Part shown: one piece after another, positions 37,326-55,296 of the stretch
Position numbering within the stretch: position 1 is the stretch's first letter
Layout: each line of letters begins with the position of its first letter
Origin: Magicicada septendecula
Lineage: Eukaryota; Arthropoda; Insecta; Hemiptera; Cicadidae
Reading direction: 5' to 3'
DNA length: 64,000 nucleotides
NCBI GenBank assembly: GCA_034769895.1
Contig: CM068367.1
Span: 351,293,111 to 351,357,110 of the forward strand
Notes under the pieces: generated by a model
Database searches by the model: none
What the model was told of the DNA's origin: nothing
The model's input: only the letters and a program-made list of their open reading frames with translations
Program-made: the position numbers and the translations under genes

Positions 37326-38960
37326 TTTGTGTTTATGTAATTGTACATAATAGCTATAAGTATTGTAAATAACACGTTTGTGTATCTGACGTCTTGTACG
37401 TGATATGGGTGAGACTATGTGCCATGAAAAGCTAAAACTGACGCCTTATGACGTCTGACTTTCAGATGAGAGTTTATTTACATTTTTCATTCTATCGTCA
37501 TGGATATTACGTCATGAAGTGAAGGCTGTGTTCTAAATAAACACAGAAACAGTCTACAAATAGATCGTAATTTTAAGAATGGAGCTGCTTAAGATTTCTA
37601 CACCCTTCTATTGTCGTTACTGCTTTGAAAGTAATTTAAGTAAAGAATAGAAGGGATATTTCCGATTTCTCATAGCAGTTGATCCTTCGATACTGCTTTC
37701 GAAAAATCTTTAGATGATGGGTATTATATTGTTGTATTACTTTATTCGATTATTTTAAAGAAATCGTCAAAATATAGGGATCCAGATTTCAAATTTATAA
37801 ATAATCTCTCATTTTTATCTGCAAACTGCATATAATATTGTAAGGTTAATTGTAAGTTAGTTTGTATATCATAAAAACGTTGTTACATTACGTAACTTAA
37901 TAAAAAAGACAACAGCTGTATGTCTAAGAAACCCCATGCTCCATGCTCTTTTTTATTAATTTATGCTAGTGATGGAGCCTTGGTCAGGCAGAAACCTTAC
38001 TTTTTATAAGTAAATAATATAAGGATTAATAATTTGTATGATTTTTGTTATCATATATTGATATATTACGTGTGTTGCAATGTGAGTTTAAATATTTCTG
38101 TGATATTGAATTTAACTATTATATATATTATAGTAAAAATAAATGGTGATTACAATTATTACTATTATATAAGATAATAATTGTGTAGTATTTTTGTACA
38201 GTATTATAAACCAGTACTTTTTTATAAACTTATAAAAATTTGGACTGTAAAAGATCTTGACTTGTTTTAGAGTAAAAGCAAATCCGTATATTTGAAGTCT
38301 ACTGGATTGTTTTTCCATTCAGCATCCATTACTAAAGTTCAAAATCTAAAGTGCAACGTGTTGTAGTGGTTGTTTTTGTCAACAGCCACTTAAAAATTGC
38401 AGTAAAATTGCAGTTGCAGTAAGTTTTCTGAGAAAAAGAGCAATTTTTTTGTCAAGCTGTTTATAATGGAAGTATAGTGCATTTAAATAATAACGCAAGC
38501 ATCTGATGAAATACCAACTAATTAACTAAATCAGAACAATGTACTGGACACACATTTTAAAGTAGACTTACCTCCTGTTTAATTTCATTAGAATATCTCT
38601 CAGTTGCTGTAACAATTTAAGAATTCATTTCACATAGAACATTAGAAAGACACACCGTGGAGATAGTAGCACCAGTGTGATACTAATACTGATTTATTCA
38701 TCATTGCAGTACCTTAACTATAATGTCTTTTAAAGCTTAAAATTTATAAAATTTTGAAATTTACGCTGAACTAAAAATGCGTGCCACCTAGGCTACGCTG
38801 TATTGCCTACATCCATTAATATTTTTTCTGCTAAAAGGGCTTCGAGTAATCCTTTATGAGATACTAGTTCAAAATATTAAAAAAACAAAATTATCAAAAT
38901 TTATATTACTGAAATTATTAGATTACTTGAATTTATCACGAATTCTGTGGAATTACACTA
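37326..38960. other. AT-rich non-coding DNA
   Basis: Nothing recognisable. Confidence 0.6.
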
Positions 38961-39580
38961 GACCAGTAGTATTAAGTGAAATACGATCGCAATATAGGGA
39001 GTTAAGGGTATTTTTATAAACTATAGTTTTAGAAGCTCTAATATTAGAAATTTTTTGAAGCCTTAGTTTTCTCGTTTCCTTTGCATAAATCTACAAGTTA
39101 TTCCCACACAAAAGGCAATAAATACAAAAATTGAAACGTTGCTTTGTAAAACTTTTAATGTTCTATAAATCCGCAATTTAACTACGCTTTGATGTGTCTA
39201 CAACATATAATATTTAGGATTGTACATTTAGATTTTGTGAACTTTCCTTCATCGATTTTGCATTCCACCAGTAGACCAGTAGTATTATGTGAAATACGAT
39301 CGCAATATAAGGAGTGAAGGGTATTTTTATAAACTATAGTTTTAGAACCTCTAATATTAAAATTTTTTTGAAGTCTAAGGTTTTTCTCGTTTCCTTTCCG
39401 AAAAATCTACAAGATACTTCTATACAAAAGGCAATAAATACAAAAATTGAAACGTCGCTTTGAAAAATTTTTATGTGCCATAAATTCGCAATTTAATCAC
39501 GATTTGATGTGTCTACAACATCTAATATTTAGGGTTGTATATTTAGATTTTGTGAACTTTGCTTCATCGATTTTGCATTA
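38961..39580. repeat. Tandem dimer of a 313-bp unit
   Basis: Unit 1 (38961-39273) and unit 2 (39274-39580) both begin GACCAGTAGTATTA and run side by side at about 88-90% identity through TTCATCGATTTTGCATT. They may be satellite monomers or a local tandem duplication. No coding capacity. Confidence 0.9.
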
Positions 39581-42197
<2,617 letters not shown>

Positions 42198-42258
42198 AAA
42201 TATCAAATCGCGAATTCCGCTTATTAATAAGTAAACTTTCTGGCCTATCAAATTCCAG

Positions 42259-42296
42259 ATCTTTCGACATCATCTGCGGAAATCAACTTCAGTGGG
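42259..42296 (-). ncRNA. Decayed hammerhead motif (left arm)
   Basis: Minus strand: CTGAAGT in place of CTGAAGA, a diverged stem II, then GTCGAAA. The loss of A9 should inactivate it. Confidence 0.35.
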
Positions 42297-42354
42297 CGAT
42301 CCTTGTCTCAATCAACCACTGTTGTACAGCCACACAACAATTTGTTCTGCGACA

Positions 42355-42400
42355 GATACTGAAGACGACTTCCGCAGACGGAGTCGAAACATGTGGGATA
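42355..42400 (+). ncRNA. Hammerhead-like motif (right arm)
   Basis: CTGAAGA (42359-42365), an extra C, a strong stem II (GAC/GTC plus TCCG/CGGA around a CAGA loop, one bulged T), GAAA (42386-42389), palindromic ACATGT stem III. Position 17 is G, which the NUH rule forbids, and stem I is not obvious, so it is probably inactive. Confidence 0.45.
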
Positions 42401-43110
42401 TGTGGGACCTTAAGGAATGAACTACGGTTCAGTAGCCCGGAAATGATATCACCAAAACAGCCTTGAAAGTTATACTTTTGTTAACGTTAAAGGAAAAATA
42501 AAAGATAGCTGTACTTTACCGCGTAAATCATAAACACTGATTTCCCAACACGTTTTGATTGTTTCCGGCGCTCTTTTAAAATTGCTTGCAGTAGTACGTC
42601 ACCCCGAAATACTACAAGTCGTAAATTACAGCATCCCCGACCTACAACGGTAAATTTTAAGGCTGAATTGAATGAATTCAACAGTTTTTTAATACTACAA
42701 GCGTTACTTACAACGTGTTCACTTTAATACTTTAATTTGGAAATTTTTATCAATACCACCTATTTAAAGTCACTGCCGTGTTAACTTTTTAATGTGTAAA
42801 AATCAATTACTTTTAACGCAGACGATTGATTAACGATTACAACATTTTCATGAAACGAGTAGACAGTAAACCTTTTCATAAAACGAGAATGAGGTAGTGA
42901 CTTCAGAAATAATTTTTTTTACTTCCTGTTTTACTTGGTTATTTATTGGCAGTGCCTGAAACCTTTATATAAAATTCAGTGTATTCCGTACGTGGTTTTG
43001 AAACATTTTTCAACAAAGTTAAACAGATAAATTTGGGTTTTCCGCAATTTTGCGCAATCAGATTTAGTTTGTTTTATGTTTGTATTTCCTTTCACTGTTT
43101 TTTTGTGAAT

Positions 43111-43158
43111 ATGTCTGAAGATCACCACTGATTCTACATGGTAGAAACACTGTAATTC
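43111..43158 (+). ncRNA. Possible hammerhead-like motif
   Basis: CTGAAGA (43115-43121), a short stem II with ACC/GGT, GAAA (43144-43147), stem III AC/GT with an ACT loop, GUA triplet ending at 43154. Stem I pairs only at its first two positions (one a wobble). No second copy is seen nearby. Confidence 0.3.
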
Positions 43159-43159
43159 T

Positions 43160-46100
43160 ATTTATTGTTACAAGATGGCGGAATTCAAGGCAGTAGGATT
43201 GCCGCAATTCTTCTTTGCGGTTGAAAGAGTCTTATAGTTGTTTGTAGTTCCTGTGCTCCCATATAGATATAACGGATAATTTTCTTCCAGTACTCTCTTT
43301 CAATTTATATAAGGGTAAGCTATAAATTAATCAGGGTCACGACAAAAATCCCGCAGTTTGGTGGTAAACATGCCGAACATTGTTGTAGTGGATGCAAGTC
43401 ACACACACTTTCCCCTATACAGATACTTAACCACGCGGTTTCATCAGGCTGCTTGGGACACGTTATCAGATTTGATAAAACAGATCAGAACAGGCAGAAA
43501 GTTATTAACAGGAATGTTGAATTTTCGTTTATGCAATAAAGTATGGGTTATTGAACCCCCATACGTTCAACTATCTCTCGTGTTTACATAGCGAGCTTTA
43601 TTCTGATAATAAGAAGTATTTATGTGAAGAAATCTTCAAAGGTGAATAATAAGAACACGAATTCAATTTTTATTATTACTAAGTTTTTATGTTCACTGAA
43701 ATTTTATTTTGTCTGTTTTCAGTCTGGAATCATACTTACTGGCTGATACTTACTTAAATATTACATAAGAGGAATTTTTTTAATTAAAAAGAGGATTATT
43801 TTCCATGAATGAGATATGAACCCTCTAGCTTAATTTTAGCTTATCTTTTAACTTGTGTTGTAGTTTGTGAAGAACATTAACTTTTGATGTTAAAAGACAG
43901 TTTAATTGTGTCAACATATAATAAAAGTAATATACTACATAATTTATTCTATCAAAATAATCCTTTTCTCAGGCATCTTATTTTTTTATTTTATTTTATT
44001 TATGTATAACTTATAACATAAGGAATATAAATAACTACGAGTATATTGATATTTTTCATTAATTTACATATATAAAATTATTAAAATTATTTAAATTCAA
44101 GTGCCGATCCCTAAATCATACCTTATTAGAAATTATCTAAAATTCGATTAATCGTTTTATTATACAATTTGTATGTTGAGAAATATTCAATCGCCGAATC
44201 AAATAAGCAAATTTTGTTCATTAATTTTAATTTTAGTTTTCCTTCGTCACATGACTCTATTGAGTCATATTTCTTAAACCCGTATCACGACATACATCCC
44301 ACCCTTCATTGTTTTATTTGAATGCCGACAAGTGAAAGTATTGGATGTTAGTCTGCAGGTCATGTAGCCGAGAAAATAGAAGGTAAAATAATTATATCAA
44401 CGCTAATTAGAGAGATATAATAAAGTGGAAATACAATTTATTTTCATTCATTATCACTTGACTGAATTCCATTATTGTTTACAGACCATAAGTAATGTGA
44501 CAGATTTAATATTCTACTTTTCTTCTTGTATCTGAAGAATATACTTAAGGTTAAGGTAACAGCGATGTCTTGACAGAATATACCTTAACGGAAGTCAGAG
44601 AATATGATTTAAGACGCACTGAACAATGCTATCTTCAAAACGGACGTTGTACGCATAGCTTGTGCCTCGAGTTTCTGTACTGAATTTCTTTACACAGAAC
44701 ACAAACATAAGAAACATATATAGATCAGGAGATGAAATTGAAATTCCATAGGTTTGATTTTGCGAGGTAGATATTATAAAATGTAGGACGGTAATGTATA
44801 GCTTACATACGCTATTCTTTTCTCTTTGTCTTTGACGTTATCATAACACTAGAACCAGCAATAAGTTTGCATTCTCGTATTTCATATTTTAATGTCCACA
44901 TTGTTACATGGTACAATAACATAAGGTACAATAAAAAGTAAATTGAACTTTATTCTTGTTAGATCCATTTTTCTACACGGATGTCCGCAAATATCGTTTA
45001 TGTAAATACAACTCGAGTAGAAAATCAAATCAGATTTAATGCATTAGTGAAAATAAGTAGATAGATGCAAGCTTGAAATAAAAAGAAAGAGTAACGTCGT
45101 GCTTGGGTAAAAAAAGAAATACATGAAAATAAATAAAATACTTTCGTAACGCTCTCCTCGTCAAGAACATTTCGAAACAGGTATTTTGATAGTTTTATTT
45201 TTAATACGATACAAATATAAACGCAGACTTAAAGTTCCTATCAATGTAATTCTCGTTAAACGGTAATGTAGTGTATATGGGTATTTTAATGTAATTATGA
45301 CGTTTTAAAGAGGTCCTTTTGATTGGAGACAGTAACACGTGCAAAATGGTTAACATTAATAATTACTATAAAATTAATGCACGTATTCATTAGGTACTTC
45401 TTAAGCACATATTGGTATCCTTTGGTTTACATTATAGTCTAAGTGAGTAAAATCACGTTATATTAGATCATATACTCTACATTACACCTATATGAAAAAA
45501 ATCCAACAGGATAGTGTCGCTCAGATTTTATGAGTTGTTTAAAGTTTATCCAGCACGTATTAATTTATTTTTCTTTACTCTTACAGTCATTAATACTCCT
45601 ATATTTAGCTCACAAAATTACAGCATTGTAAGAATATGGTACACAAGGGGTAAGTGTTAAAATGGACGCCAGAAACCATTGATGCATGCCCAGGATTGAT
45701 GAGAAGCTTATCAGAGGTTGTAAGCCTTATAGTAATTGAGTTCATAATTACGGTTGTAATCACTGAGGTATGTGAACGTAAGACTTGGTGTTCAGATGTG
45801 TACGAGTGTAAACAAACTGTGACAGTGACTCAACAAAATTTAACGAATTAATATTACCGGGAAAGGAGGTAGGTAAGGTTTATAAAGGTATTGTACTTGG
45901 ATAAATAAAACACTTCATTTAAACGCGTTGATTTGTCCTTACTCTATTTGTTTATTCTGGACTCAATAGAAAAGAAGGCTTGCAAAGTCTAGTGTACAAC
46001 AATGTATAGGCATGCTGAAACGAATTTATCTCTCAGCTGAGGATAAAGCTCGTGTTGGAATTAGAGTCATGTGAGAAAACAGCGAACGTGTAAAGAACTA

Positions 46101-46908
46101 TGTCTTGAATTCTCACAATACGGGAAAACCGGTGGTAGTTAGCGACTTCAGTGAAAATGAAAGCGAACCAGATTTCCATTATCGGCTCAGTGGACTTGAA
46201 TTCGACGTGCAATTAACACGAGCATTTTCGATTACAGTCAATTTGTCGATAATGATATACGGACATTGAGTTATGATGATGATGATGATGACAACGGCAC
46301 AGAATTCTTGTAGACCCAATGGGGATGGAAACGATAAAAATGGACAGCAGAACGTTACATGTTAACTGTAACAGTTTATGTATTGTCCAAATAATTAAAT
46401 GTTTTCTTCACACAGAAATACAAGAAGAAATGATTAATTGACGTGAAAATATTTGCAACAAAAACATTAAAAAAAAGGTGAAAAACAGATCTGTCCGGAA
46501 GGCGGACACATTCCGATCAAGTAGCCCGAAAAACTGCCAATCGTCTGTATCAGCTCCGCGGACCCCTGCTTTGCAGCAAATAGATGACTATCCGCCTAGG
46601 CAAACTCATCGTCACCACGAACGAATTCCAGTGTGTGGCTATTTGATAAAGACCCATAAGCAAAAGCTACAGTCTTTCCTCGACCTAGGTTTGCGCTGGG
46701 CCTGTAAATCTCATTATCCCTACGTGTCAGTTTCCTGAACCCCACTGTACGGAAACTTTCAATAAATTTCTACCACCGCCGTGCCTGCTTCAAAGGTCCT
46801 CGGGCAAGAACCATCTATGCAGGTAAACCTTAGACTGGGCACGGCGAACTGTAACCTTGAACTAGGCTATGTGTACTTGAATGCCCACGGCCGGCATCAG
46901 CCCACATC
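43160..46908. other. Mostly AT-rich non-coding DNA
   Basis: No gene supported. 46020-46330 contains a decayed reading frame with the block SDFSENESEPDFHY and a GATGATGAT run, possibly a transposase relic. 46478-46738 is an open plus frame of 86 codons with GC-richer composition that I do not recognise. Confidence 0.4.
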
Positions 46909-46910
46909 TA

Positions 46911-48164
46911 CGAGGGGTAACCCAAAAATAAGGTCTCCAAAGGACTAGAGCCGCAGGGAAATATTTTGGGCGGCAGTTGGCAGCACTGCGTGTGCGGCCA
47001 TCTCCCCTCTTTCAAACAAGCGGTCGCTGAGCTCGGTCGGTCGATTAGTCTTGGCTTGGCAGCCGTTAAGAATGGAACTCCCAATCCCTGTTCCCGCCAA
47101 GTGCGGACTTCGCGAAGTCATTCGATTTCTTAACGCAAAAGGTGTCAAAAACGTCCGCAAGTGGTGTAGAGAGCTTAAAGCTGGTCGTACAGAAATTCAT
47201 GATGACGAAAGAAGCGGGAGACCGTCAGTGTCAGACTAGACGATCAGGAAACTTGACGAAGTCGTGCGTGAAGATCGGAGGATCACTATCCACGAGCTCT
47301 CTTGTTTCCTTCCTGACGTTTCGAAATCCACCATTCAGAGGACTGTGACTGAAAAGTTGAAATATCGGAAGGTATGCGCAAGGTGGGTTCCGCGAATGCT
47401 CACAGAAGACCACAAACGGCAACGCGTCGAAGCTGTCCGCGAATTTCTTGAGCGCTATGCAGACGAAAGAGACGACTTTTTGAATTCCATTGTCACAGGT
47501 GACGAAACGTGGGTTCACCACTTCACACCTGAATCCAAACGACAATCACTTGAGTGGCGGCATCCAACTTCGTCAAGGCGGCGAAAATTCAAACAAACAC
47601 AGTCTACCGGCAAGATTATGGCGACTGTGTTTAGGGATCGGAAAGGTGTATTGTTGATCGATTTCATGCCTACTGGGACCACAATAAACGCAGACGCATA
47701 TTGTGAGACACTCAAAAAACTAAAACGGGCGATTCAGAATCGGAGAAGAGGAATGCTCACCAAGGGCGTGTCCATTCTTCACGACAATGCACGCCCTCAT
47801 GTCGCCCGCACAACCGCCGATCTTCTTAACCAATTTGGATGGGACATAATCACCCACTCCCCCTATAGTCCGGACTTGGCACCTTGTGACTATCATTTGT
47901 TTACACATTTGAAAGAACATTTGGGTGGAATGCGATTCGACGACGATGACGAGGTCAAACGCTATCTCAATGATATGGCGGCGAGTTTCTATGACACTGG
48001 CATACTAAAACTGCCACAGCGGCTCGAAAAATGAATTGAACGTAACGGCGATTATGTTGAAAAATAGTGTATTCTTATGCTTCACAACCATGTAAAAAGT
48101 TTTGATAATAAATTTTTTTCTATTTTTAAAAAATATGGAGACCTTATTTTTGGGTTATCCCTAG
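46911..48164 (+). mobile_element. Full-length mariner element, inactive
   Basis: 1254 bp bounded by TA duplications (46909-46910 and 48165-48166). The inverted ends share GTAACCCAAAAATAAGGTCTCC on the left, with one mismatch in the right end (GGATAACCC). It encloses one mariner transposase frame. Structure and target duplication are those of a cut-and-paste Tc1/mariner insertion. Damage in the transposase makes it non-autonomous, but the ends are largely intact. Confidence 0.95.
47072..48034 (+). pseudogene. mariner transposase, DD34D, with amber codon and deletion
   Basis: The frame opens MELPIPVPAKCGLREVIRFL and ends PQRLEK. Catalytic Asp residues are in VTGDETWVHH, ILHDNARPH and YSPDLAPCDYHLF; exactly 34 residues separate the second and third, the mariner signature DD34D. 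The WVPRMLTEDHKRQRVE linker is present. Two lesions: an in-frame TAG at 47237-47239 just after RSGRPSVSD, and a gap near 47147-47153, where NAKGVK jumps to NVRKWCRELK. Relatives have about 20 more residues there, completing the first helix-turn-helix. The enzyme would normally bind the inverted ends and cut and join at TA. This copy should neither bind nor be fully translated. Confidence 0.9.
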
Positions 48165-48469
48165 TATAAACCCTTACAGACTTTGTGGTCCCCGCTACGT
48201 CAGTCGGGCTACGGGTTTCGACAGCCCTCCCTTATACTTTTCTCAAAACATCATGTGTGCAGACTGGGTTGTCATTTTGCCACATTTGATTAATGTACGC
48301 GATTCACAACTCACATTGGAGTATAGGTGTCGATATAATATATAAGATTTCATTTAGTATCCTTCTTAGTTTTGTTTTTGCTAACACTTATTCATTGTGC
48401 CACATACATTTCACGTTTATTCAGCATGTACTGTCTCGTTATTTGTCTCTTGTAAGCCTTAGTAAATAT

Positions 48470-48830
48470 AAATGGAATTGTAGTGGAGAAGAAAGAATAA
48501 AGACCATTAAATACACGGATAATCAAGCGGTGTTCAGATAAAGAACTACAATTTATGAAGGAGCGTCTTGTAGGAGTGGGGAACCAGTTCGGAATAAAGA
48601 TAAATGCTGGCAAAACCAAAGTGATGAGAATCAGCAAGGTTTTCTTAACATATCCTTTGAATGAAAAACTATAGACCAAGTGAACTCATTGAGTACTTGG
48701 GAGTACGGTGATGGAGGAAGTTAGAAGTATCTATGTGTAAGAGAGTTTTGAAAAGGTAAAAGAACCTTTGGAACGAGGAAGAGTTTAGCTAGACGTTTTG
48801 CTTGAGGAGTGGCTTTGTATGACAGTGAAA
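48470..48830 (+). pseudogene. Decayed LINE reverse-transcriptase fragment
   Basis: KYTDNQAV at 48509-48532 corresponds to the catalytic YADDQAV box with A and the second D changed. After a frameshift, 48546-48640 reads LQFMKERLVGVGNQFGIKIN then AGKTKVMRIS, the well-known 'fG(I/M)kiN..KTKvM' region after the active site in LINE reverse transcriptases. IEYLG follows near 48690. Stops and shifts make it a fossil. The clade cannot be fixed from this piece; it differs from the Jockey-like relic at 26 kb. Confidence 0.75.
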
Positions 48831-48839
48831 CAACCATAA

Positions 48840-51800
48840 ATTGGGTTACTAAATTGAAAAGAATTTGGTAATTTCATTTATGCTTCGTTAAACCTGAAGG
48901 TTTCGGTGATTTCATTTATGCATCGTAGAACCGTAACAGCCTGTTTACGTGGGGACAGAACTGGGGCCAAGTTGATGAGGCAAGAACTAGCTGTTAGGGA
49001 CTTCCGTCTGCTTATCGTGTGTTTGGGGGATAAAGTTGAACACGTCTGACTTCAGTAGCCGGTGAAGCGAAACAGTGTCTGTCTACATGCACCAGTCACT
49101 GTCCGGCGTGAGCTGAGGTAGTAGCGGCACGTTATGTACTCAAAAAATAAGCAAAAGTTAAGAATGCGAATCCGAAATGGAGTGCGTCTTTGGCACGTGT
49201 TTTAAAGATTGTGTGTGAAATGTTCGGCACACAGATCATGCTAACAAAACGGAAAGGGAGAGTAAATGAGGCAGAAGATTGTAATGGTGGTTGGAGGTAT
49301 GCGAAGCAGTAAATACAGTGAGTGAAAACTGTCACTATTAGCAAGGTAACTTCTAACATTAGATAAGAAATTTCTAGCAATGAGACTCAAACAGAATTTC
49401 TCATTGGCGTATTTTGTTTTAAAAATAAGAGGCTAACTTAATTTCAATAACACTACAAAATTTTCAGTGTTAATTCTTAAATGTCTCCGGTTTTGCTGGG
49501 GACTCTCTGTTGTTAGTTCCCGAAGAACTAAAGCTGATGCAACAAGCGTTTTTCTTCGAGATACCCAGTCTCTCACCCAAACTCTGCTTTTCTGTAAGAT
49601 TACTTCGATTAGAAATATTTTTCATCAAAGCTTCATAATAATCTTCATCAAGTTTGCCACCTTACTGTGTACAAACAGCAAGTAGAATAATTTTCCTGGA
49701 AGTCACTTCTAACAACGTGTTAATGCCCACTTACCAACAAGTTCACAAACGACCAACACTATCCACTTCCGCTAGCGGCCAGCGGCCAGGACTATCACCG
49801 ACGAAGTAGTCCTTGAATAACGAACCGTATTTTAACGTGAAAGGATGCGAATTCGAGTACCGTGGAGAGCTGAAGGTTACGTATGGCGCTCTGATATACA
49901 TCAAATCCTAGAAGAAAATGTCAATATTAAGGGCTAAACAAAGCTTACCACCCGCTTGTCTACAAAAGAAGGCCTACACTCGCATAAATCACATAATGAT
50001 TAGCCCTACTGTGTTCATGATAAATCATTGTGTTCAAGGTATCAGTTGCAGAAATTAACTTAAACCAATGTAAAAAGTTTAAAGTGTGTACGTAAGTGTA
50101 ATATAAATGATTCTGTACAGGTGATCAATTAAAAGGTGATTCTGTACAGTAATTAAGTTATTATTATATAATTAACGATTAAAGCAACATCATACTACAA
50201 ATTATACTTCAATAAATAATGAGTAAACATTTCCTGTCCAAATATTAAAATAAAACATAGTGGAGTAATATTTATACCGGGTGGGTCAGTATTTACTGCA
50301 GTCTGGGCTACATTTCTATAACGTCGGTTATGTAATTACCTAGTATTGCATATTTTAGTGCAAACAGCAAACTGATATTTAAAATACAGTATGAATGCAG
50401 TGAAACTGATGCGGCTTTAGTTTATTTCAGAAAAAAATATACGATTTTATACCATGATTTCTAATCTGAGTCAAGTGACAGGATTCGTAGAATCCTATGT
50501 GACTATTAGGATTAGTAGTTTGAGTAAAAAGTACATACTGCGGATGCCTGCGTATGCATGCGCGAACGTTACATTCTCTCACGAACGCGTTGAACTCAAA
50601 GGTGTGCTTGGAGAGTGAGAATATATGTAGTATATTTTTTTTTACTCTTTTACACTAAAGACCTAACAATTTGAAACAGCAGTAACAGTTGTATTGAAAA
50701 ATAAAGTACTTCCATTCTGTTTAGGTTATATAAGTTATACCACATCACCTTATTTGTATAAATACTGCACTTATACTATTATTGTTTATGCAGTAGTGTA
50801 TACATGGGTATTAGTTCGAGCAACATATTGTCTTTCAGCATAAAATCAGCATATTGTCTTTTAGAAGGTTAATAAAAACGTGAACAGTAGTCTGCTTAAT
50901 TAACATGGCCATAAACGTGAGTACGCCGTTGTTTGCGAATTTATCGCTTTGTTTACTAAAGTCTACTCTGTAAGTTATTTTCTGCCAAGAACCTTTCATT
51001 TTAATTCCTGTGATATTTTGCCAAATTACACAAAACTCATAAACTGTGACCGTCACACAATCTTATCATCTCTTGCTTCTCGTCAAGTTCTGCATTCAGG
51101 AAGAGATTTTTAGCTTTTGTACATCTACTAGATGAAACTAGATATAGCGACGCATTTAATTGTTAGTTACAGTTTTTTCTTTGAGATTATTTTACGACTT
51201 TGTTCTGAAAATAAAGAGAGCGCCTGATTTTTGTGCATTATCCTCTTTGTGTATGTGTTAATGGTATGGTAACGTTTGATAAATAGTGAGTTAAGATGCG
51301 TTTATAAAATTACAGATCTACGTGAAAATAGCACACAATAATCTAAGGATCTGCTCCATTGGAGGAGGATACAATTCAAACAGCACAATAAGGGATGCCA
51401 AACGAACTACCCTTTGGACAGGACCCAATCAGGAACTTTTTACCTCTACACTCTACACATCTTCATTAATTATATAAGAAATGGCAGAAGGGAATTCGCC
51501 AGTTATAGCCCACTGTGGATGCTATATCACGGCCGCTAGCATATAACTGCCTGTCTGCAGACTTATAAGTCCTCTTTGGCGACTACTCAGTGGGAGGGTT
51601 GTAACCGGTTGTAACCACTTGGTTACACACTGTTTAAAAACCATAAAAAATTAGCGTTTGTCTGCTACTTCTGCTGAGAGAATCTTTCTCGGTCTTTTTC
51701 TAGCGATTTGTTCCAAGAACAAAAATAACATATGAAATAATCTAAGGATGCAGTACATCGTTATCTATGGATTATTTAAAATAACAAATTGAGTATAAAA

Positions 51801-52174
51801 ATAAATGAAAGAAAAAGTTTATTTGACATTCGAAATAGTTTTTTTGGCTGTTAACCAACTAGGCTTGCAAATGTCTAGGCAACTAGGCAATACAAACACT
51901 GCATTGTCAAAGATATGTCAAGATACCTTGAAAAGTTCTCCAGGCCGGCTGATCTTTCTATGCCTACCTCTTAAATGTATTTTACATTGTATAATTCTGG
52001 AAACAGAACCGAGTGGAATAAATGTTAAAGCTTCCAAGGCCTGTGAGAACTTGGTCTTGAAAAGTCTGGTCGGCTTTGTAAAGTAGATATCATTAAAAGA
52101 TGTCTTTAATACTACTATTAAATATTATAATATCATAGTATAATATAATAATAATATTATTATAACATTTAGCC
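48840..52174. other. Non-coding DNA
   Basis: Nothing firm. 51340-51620 is GC-richer with element-like composition but no motif that I recognise. Confidence 0.5.

Positions 52175-52244
<70 letters not shown>
52175..52244. repeat. (TAA)n microsatellite
   Basis: Uninterrupted TAA array of about 70 bases. Confidence 0.95.

Positions 52245-55296
<3,052 letters not shown>

Larger units (their letters stand above)
42255..42400. mobile_element. Inverted pair of PLE-type ends, fourth family
   Basis: 42261-42292 and 42359-42389 are inverse copies of one hammerhead-type block (TTTCGAC..TCTGCGGAA..CTTCAGT against ACTGAAGACGACTTCCGCAG..GTCGAAA). The motifs read outward and are about 65 bases apart. No coding remnant is seen. 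Confidence 0.6.

Noticed and set aside
46478-46738. Plus frame that might be an exon upstream of the mariner
   Set aside because: No recognisable domain; resemblance to a signalling-domain motif was too weak to claim.
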